From positions 170 through 7,300 of the forward strand of contig MFCJ01000041.1 of NCBI GenBank assembly GCA_001775255.1: 7,131 nt of DNA. Direction: 5' to 3'. The notes under the pieces are model-generated. The model had not been told where the DNA came from. It worked only from the letters and a program-made list of their open reading frames with translations, and did not search any database. Source of the DNA: Candidatus Dadabacteria bacterium RIFCSPHIGHO2_12_FULL_53_21. Its GTDB lineage: Bacteria > Desulfobacterota_D > UBA1144 > Nemesobacterales > UBA2774. The number at the start of each line of letters is the position of its first letter. Within the stretch, counting starts at the first letter, position 1. This document shows, one piece after another, positions 5,842 through 7,131 of this stretch. A program made the translations under genes and the position numbers.

Positions 5842-6033
5842 AGTAGTTTCTAAGGCTGTTATGTATAAGCATCAATCGGGCATTTGACGCTTCGTAAGAA
5901 TCGGGATAATATACCAGGTAATATCCAATAATACTAATGTGTTATCGTTATTTATGTATTGATTCCCTAAGTCAGAGATCTAACGTTAATTGATTTTTTG
6001 CCAATAGCTATTAATAATGCTCGTTAAGTTGTT
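5842..6033. other. AT-rich divergent intergenic region
   Basis: This roughly 200-bp gap separates the minus-strand adenylating enzyme from the plus-strand MqnD-like gene and must hold both promoters. It contains the copy of the shared 25-bp element at 5900-5924, the palindrome TAACGTTA (5981-5988), and AATAGCTATT (6003-6012). I could not pick a convincing promoter for the minus-strand gene. I see no small gene in it. Confidence 0.5.
5990..6018 (+). promoter_or_regulatory. Probable sigma-70-type promoter of the MqnD-like gene
   Basis: TTGATT (5990-5995) and AATAAT (6013-6018) are separated by exactly 17 bp. Each hexamer fits the consensus well, with four and five of six matches. The perfect palindrome AATAGCTATT (6003-6012) fills the spacer immediately before the -10 box, a position where a bound repressor could block transcription. 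The start codon lies about 30 bp downstream. Confidence 0.45.
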
Positions 6034-6048
6034 GGAGGGGGAGTGTCT

Positions 6049-6933
6049 ATGAAGGAACTTTCTATTGCCTACACGCCGGACAGCGATGATTTGTTCAACT
6101 ACTACGCCTGGGAGCACGGCCGCGTAACGCTGAGCGCCGATGGCTATAAGCCCGTTTTTTATCGGAATCACATCATTGACCTCAATCATGCGGCGCTCGA
6201 GGCTCTATACGATGTGGTAGCCGTTTCTTCAGTTTTCTACCCTCGGGTCGCCGACCGGTACCGTATACTTTGCGTCGGGAACAGCGTGGGGAGGAATTTC
6301 GGCCCCGTGCTCGTTTCAAAACGTTACAAGTCGGCCGGGGATCTCCGCGGAAAGCGGGTCGCGGCAGGGGGCCATCCTACCACTGGCAGCGTGCTTGCAT
6401 TGATGTATTGTCCGGGTATCGAGCTCGTGGAAATGCCCTTTGATTCCATAGTCGACGCGATCGCCGGGGACGAGGTAGATGCCGGCGTTATGATACACGA
6501 AGAGATCATCCACTACACGGAGCGTGGGCTTGATCGCATATGCGATCTCGGCGCCATGTGGTGTGAGGACACCGGGCTCCCGCTGCCCGTGGGGCTCAAC
6601 CTCGTCAGCAAGAGGCTTGATATGGAGCTGGCGCGCGATATTGCCGCCACGTGTCAACGCTCTCTCCTCTGGGGGTACGAAAATTCAGAGGAGGTCTATT
6701 CCTTCGCGAGTAAATTCGGGAGGGGGCTCGCCAAAGAACATGTCGAGATGTTCAGGATAGAAGATTTCCTCCGCATTCCGGAGGACGTCCGTAAGGCAAT
6801 GAAAATAATGTTCGGGCGCGTCGCATCGATGAATCTCGGGCCCGCGATCGACACGTTCGAGGTCGTTGAGGGGATAGATGATCCGGAGCGGCTGCTTATA
6901 AATAGAGATACCGGCATTCGAACAGCCAAGTAA
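6049..6933 (+). CDS. MqnD/MqnA-family protein (menaquinone-biosynthesis-like, PF02621 type)
   Basis: The product resembles MqnD, the 1,4-dihydroxy-6-naphthoate synthase of the futalosine menaquinone pathway, which has a periplasmic-binding-protein fold but acts in the cytoplasm. Numbered from the GTG at 6043, the family signatures are 'MPFDSI' (131-136), 'VDAGVMIHEE' (145-154) with H152 where MqnD has its catalytic histidine, 'TTGS' (113-116), and 'DTGLPLPVG' (176-184). The N-terminal family motif 'SPCPND' is replaced by 'TPDSDD', so the substrate may differ. There is no signal peptide, which argues against a transporter binding protein. GGAGGGGGA (6034-6042) fits the ATG at 6049 better than the in-frame GTG at 6043, which lies only four bases from the GGAGG core. 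A probable cupin gene starts 10 bp downstream. No other mqn gene is in the window. Confidence 0.8.
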   Translation: MKELSIAYTPDSDDLFNYYAWEHGRVTLSADGYKPVFYRNHIIDLNHAALEALYDVVAVSSVFYPRVADRYRILCVGNSVGRNFGPVLVSKRYKSAGDLRGKRVAAGGHPTTGSVLALMYCPGIELVEMPFDSIVDAIAGDEVDAGVMIHEEIIHYTERGLDRICDLGAMWCEDTGLPLPVGLNLVSKRLDMELARDIAATCQRSLLWGYENSEEVYSFASKFGRGLAKEHVEMFRIEDFLRIPEDVRKAMKIMFGRVASMNLGPAIDTFEVVEGIDDPERLLINRDTGIRTAK

Positions 6934-6943
6934 AACTTTACAT

Positions 6944-7131
6944 ATGGGCATATACAGAATTTATAATGGTGCAGACGATAGATCTCACATTGAGGAGCTT
7001 CCATCCGACAATCCGTTCTGGAAATCGGTGAGGACCGCATCGACTATTTTTTTTAAGGAATTTTCGCCCGGCACGTACCTCGACTGGCACCCCGCCCCCA
7101 GGAAACAGATAGTCATCATTCTGTCAGGCCG
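6944..7131 (+). CDS. Probable cupin-domain protein, 5' part only
   Basis: An open frame begins with ATG at 6944 (MGIYRIYNGADD...) and runs 62 codons to the window end without a stop. Residues from about 41 onward, 'FSPGTYLDWHPAPRKQ' followed by a hydrophobic strand 'IVIILSG', match the first half of a small single-domain cupin, with the usual 'DWHPAPR' and 'LSG' turns. Such proteins bind a metal or small ligand, or act as isomerases or dioxygenases. This one's role is unknown. It starts 10 bp after the MqnD-like stop, so co-transcription is likely. No Shine-Dalgarno is evident, which suggests translational coupling or a weak start. Metal ligands cannot be confirmed because the second half is missing. 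Confidence 0.62.
   Translation, partial: MGIYRIYNGADDRSHIEELPSDNPFWKSVRTASTIFFKEFSPGTYLDWHPAPRKQIVIILSG

Noticed and set aside
4208..5880. Short match 'gcatcaatc' near both ends of the adenylating-enzyme gene (4208 and about 5869), as possible target-site repeats
   Set aside because: Only 11 of 12 bases match and the flanks differ. There are no terminal inverted repeats, so chance is the better explanation.
6049..6933. MqnD-like gene as an ABC-transporter substrate-binding protein
   Set aside because: There is no signal peptide or lipobox, and no permease or ATPase gene is adjacent. The motifs fit the enzyme family better.

Overview
The window looks like a chromosomal stretch from a Gram-negative bacterium of moderate GC content. 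Genes are densely packed with purine-rich Shine-Dalgarno sequences, tRNA genes encode their own CCA ends, and the left edge carries widespread intergenic palindromes of the type 'cttcgacgggctcag'. I cannot name the taxon from the sequence. An uncultivated Desulfobacterota- or Dadabacteria-like lineage is only a guess.

Layout. Bases 1-387 hold no convincing gene, only REP-like palindromes and a short inverted repeat. Two adjacent tRNA genes follow, tRNA-Val(TAC) at 388-464 and tRNA-Asp(GTC) at 482-559. Next is a tandem pair of paralogous Fe(II)/2-oxoglutarate oxygenases of the phytanoyl-CoA dioxygenase (PhyH) type at 720-1697 and 1755-2741, about 85% identical in protein and colinear without gaps. 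At 2852-2923 there is a chimeric scar. The last nine codons plus stop of a second copy of the downstream adenylating-enzyme gene (minus strand) are joined directly to the 3' part of a tRNA-Asp, beginning exactly at the anticodon. A GT4 glycosyltransferase (2988-4142, +) then converges on an ANL-superfamily (LuxE/PaaK-like) adenylating enzyme (4261-5841, -), with a 14-bp inverted repeat between them. After a 200-bp AT-rich divergent intergenic region come an MqnD-like protein (6049-6933, +) and the first 62 codons of a probable cupin protein (from 6944, cut by the window end).

How the parts may fit. The intact tRNA-Asp and the displaced tRNA-Asp 3' end bracket the oxygenase pair as attL and attR would bracket a small tRNA-targeting island (about 2.36 kb), but no integrase is present. 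The scar also shows that an ANL gene end once lay convergent to an oxygenase gene, so oxygenase, ANL enzyme and glycosyltransferase may belong to one accessory set that has been duplicated and rearranged. A role in making or decorating a lipid or surface glycan would suit these families but is inference. The MqnD-like and cupin genes look like a separate short operon. The most unusual content is the recombination scar, the patchy gene conversion between the oxygenases, and a 25-bp element shared by the two upstream regions at 2941 and 5900. I saw no CRISPR array, transposase or known defence system.
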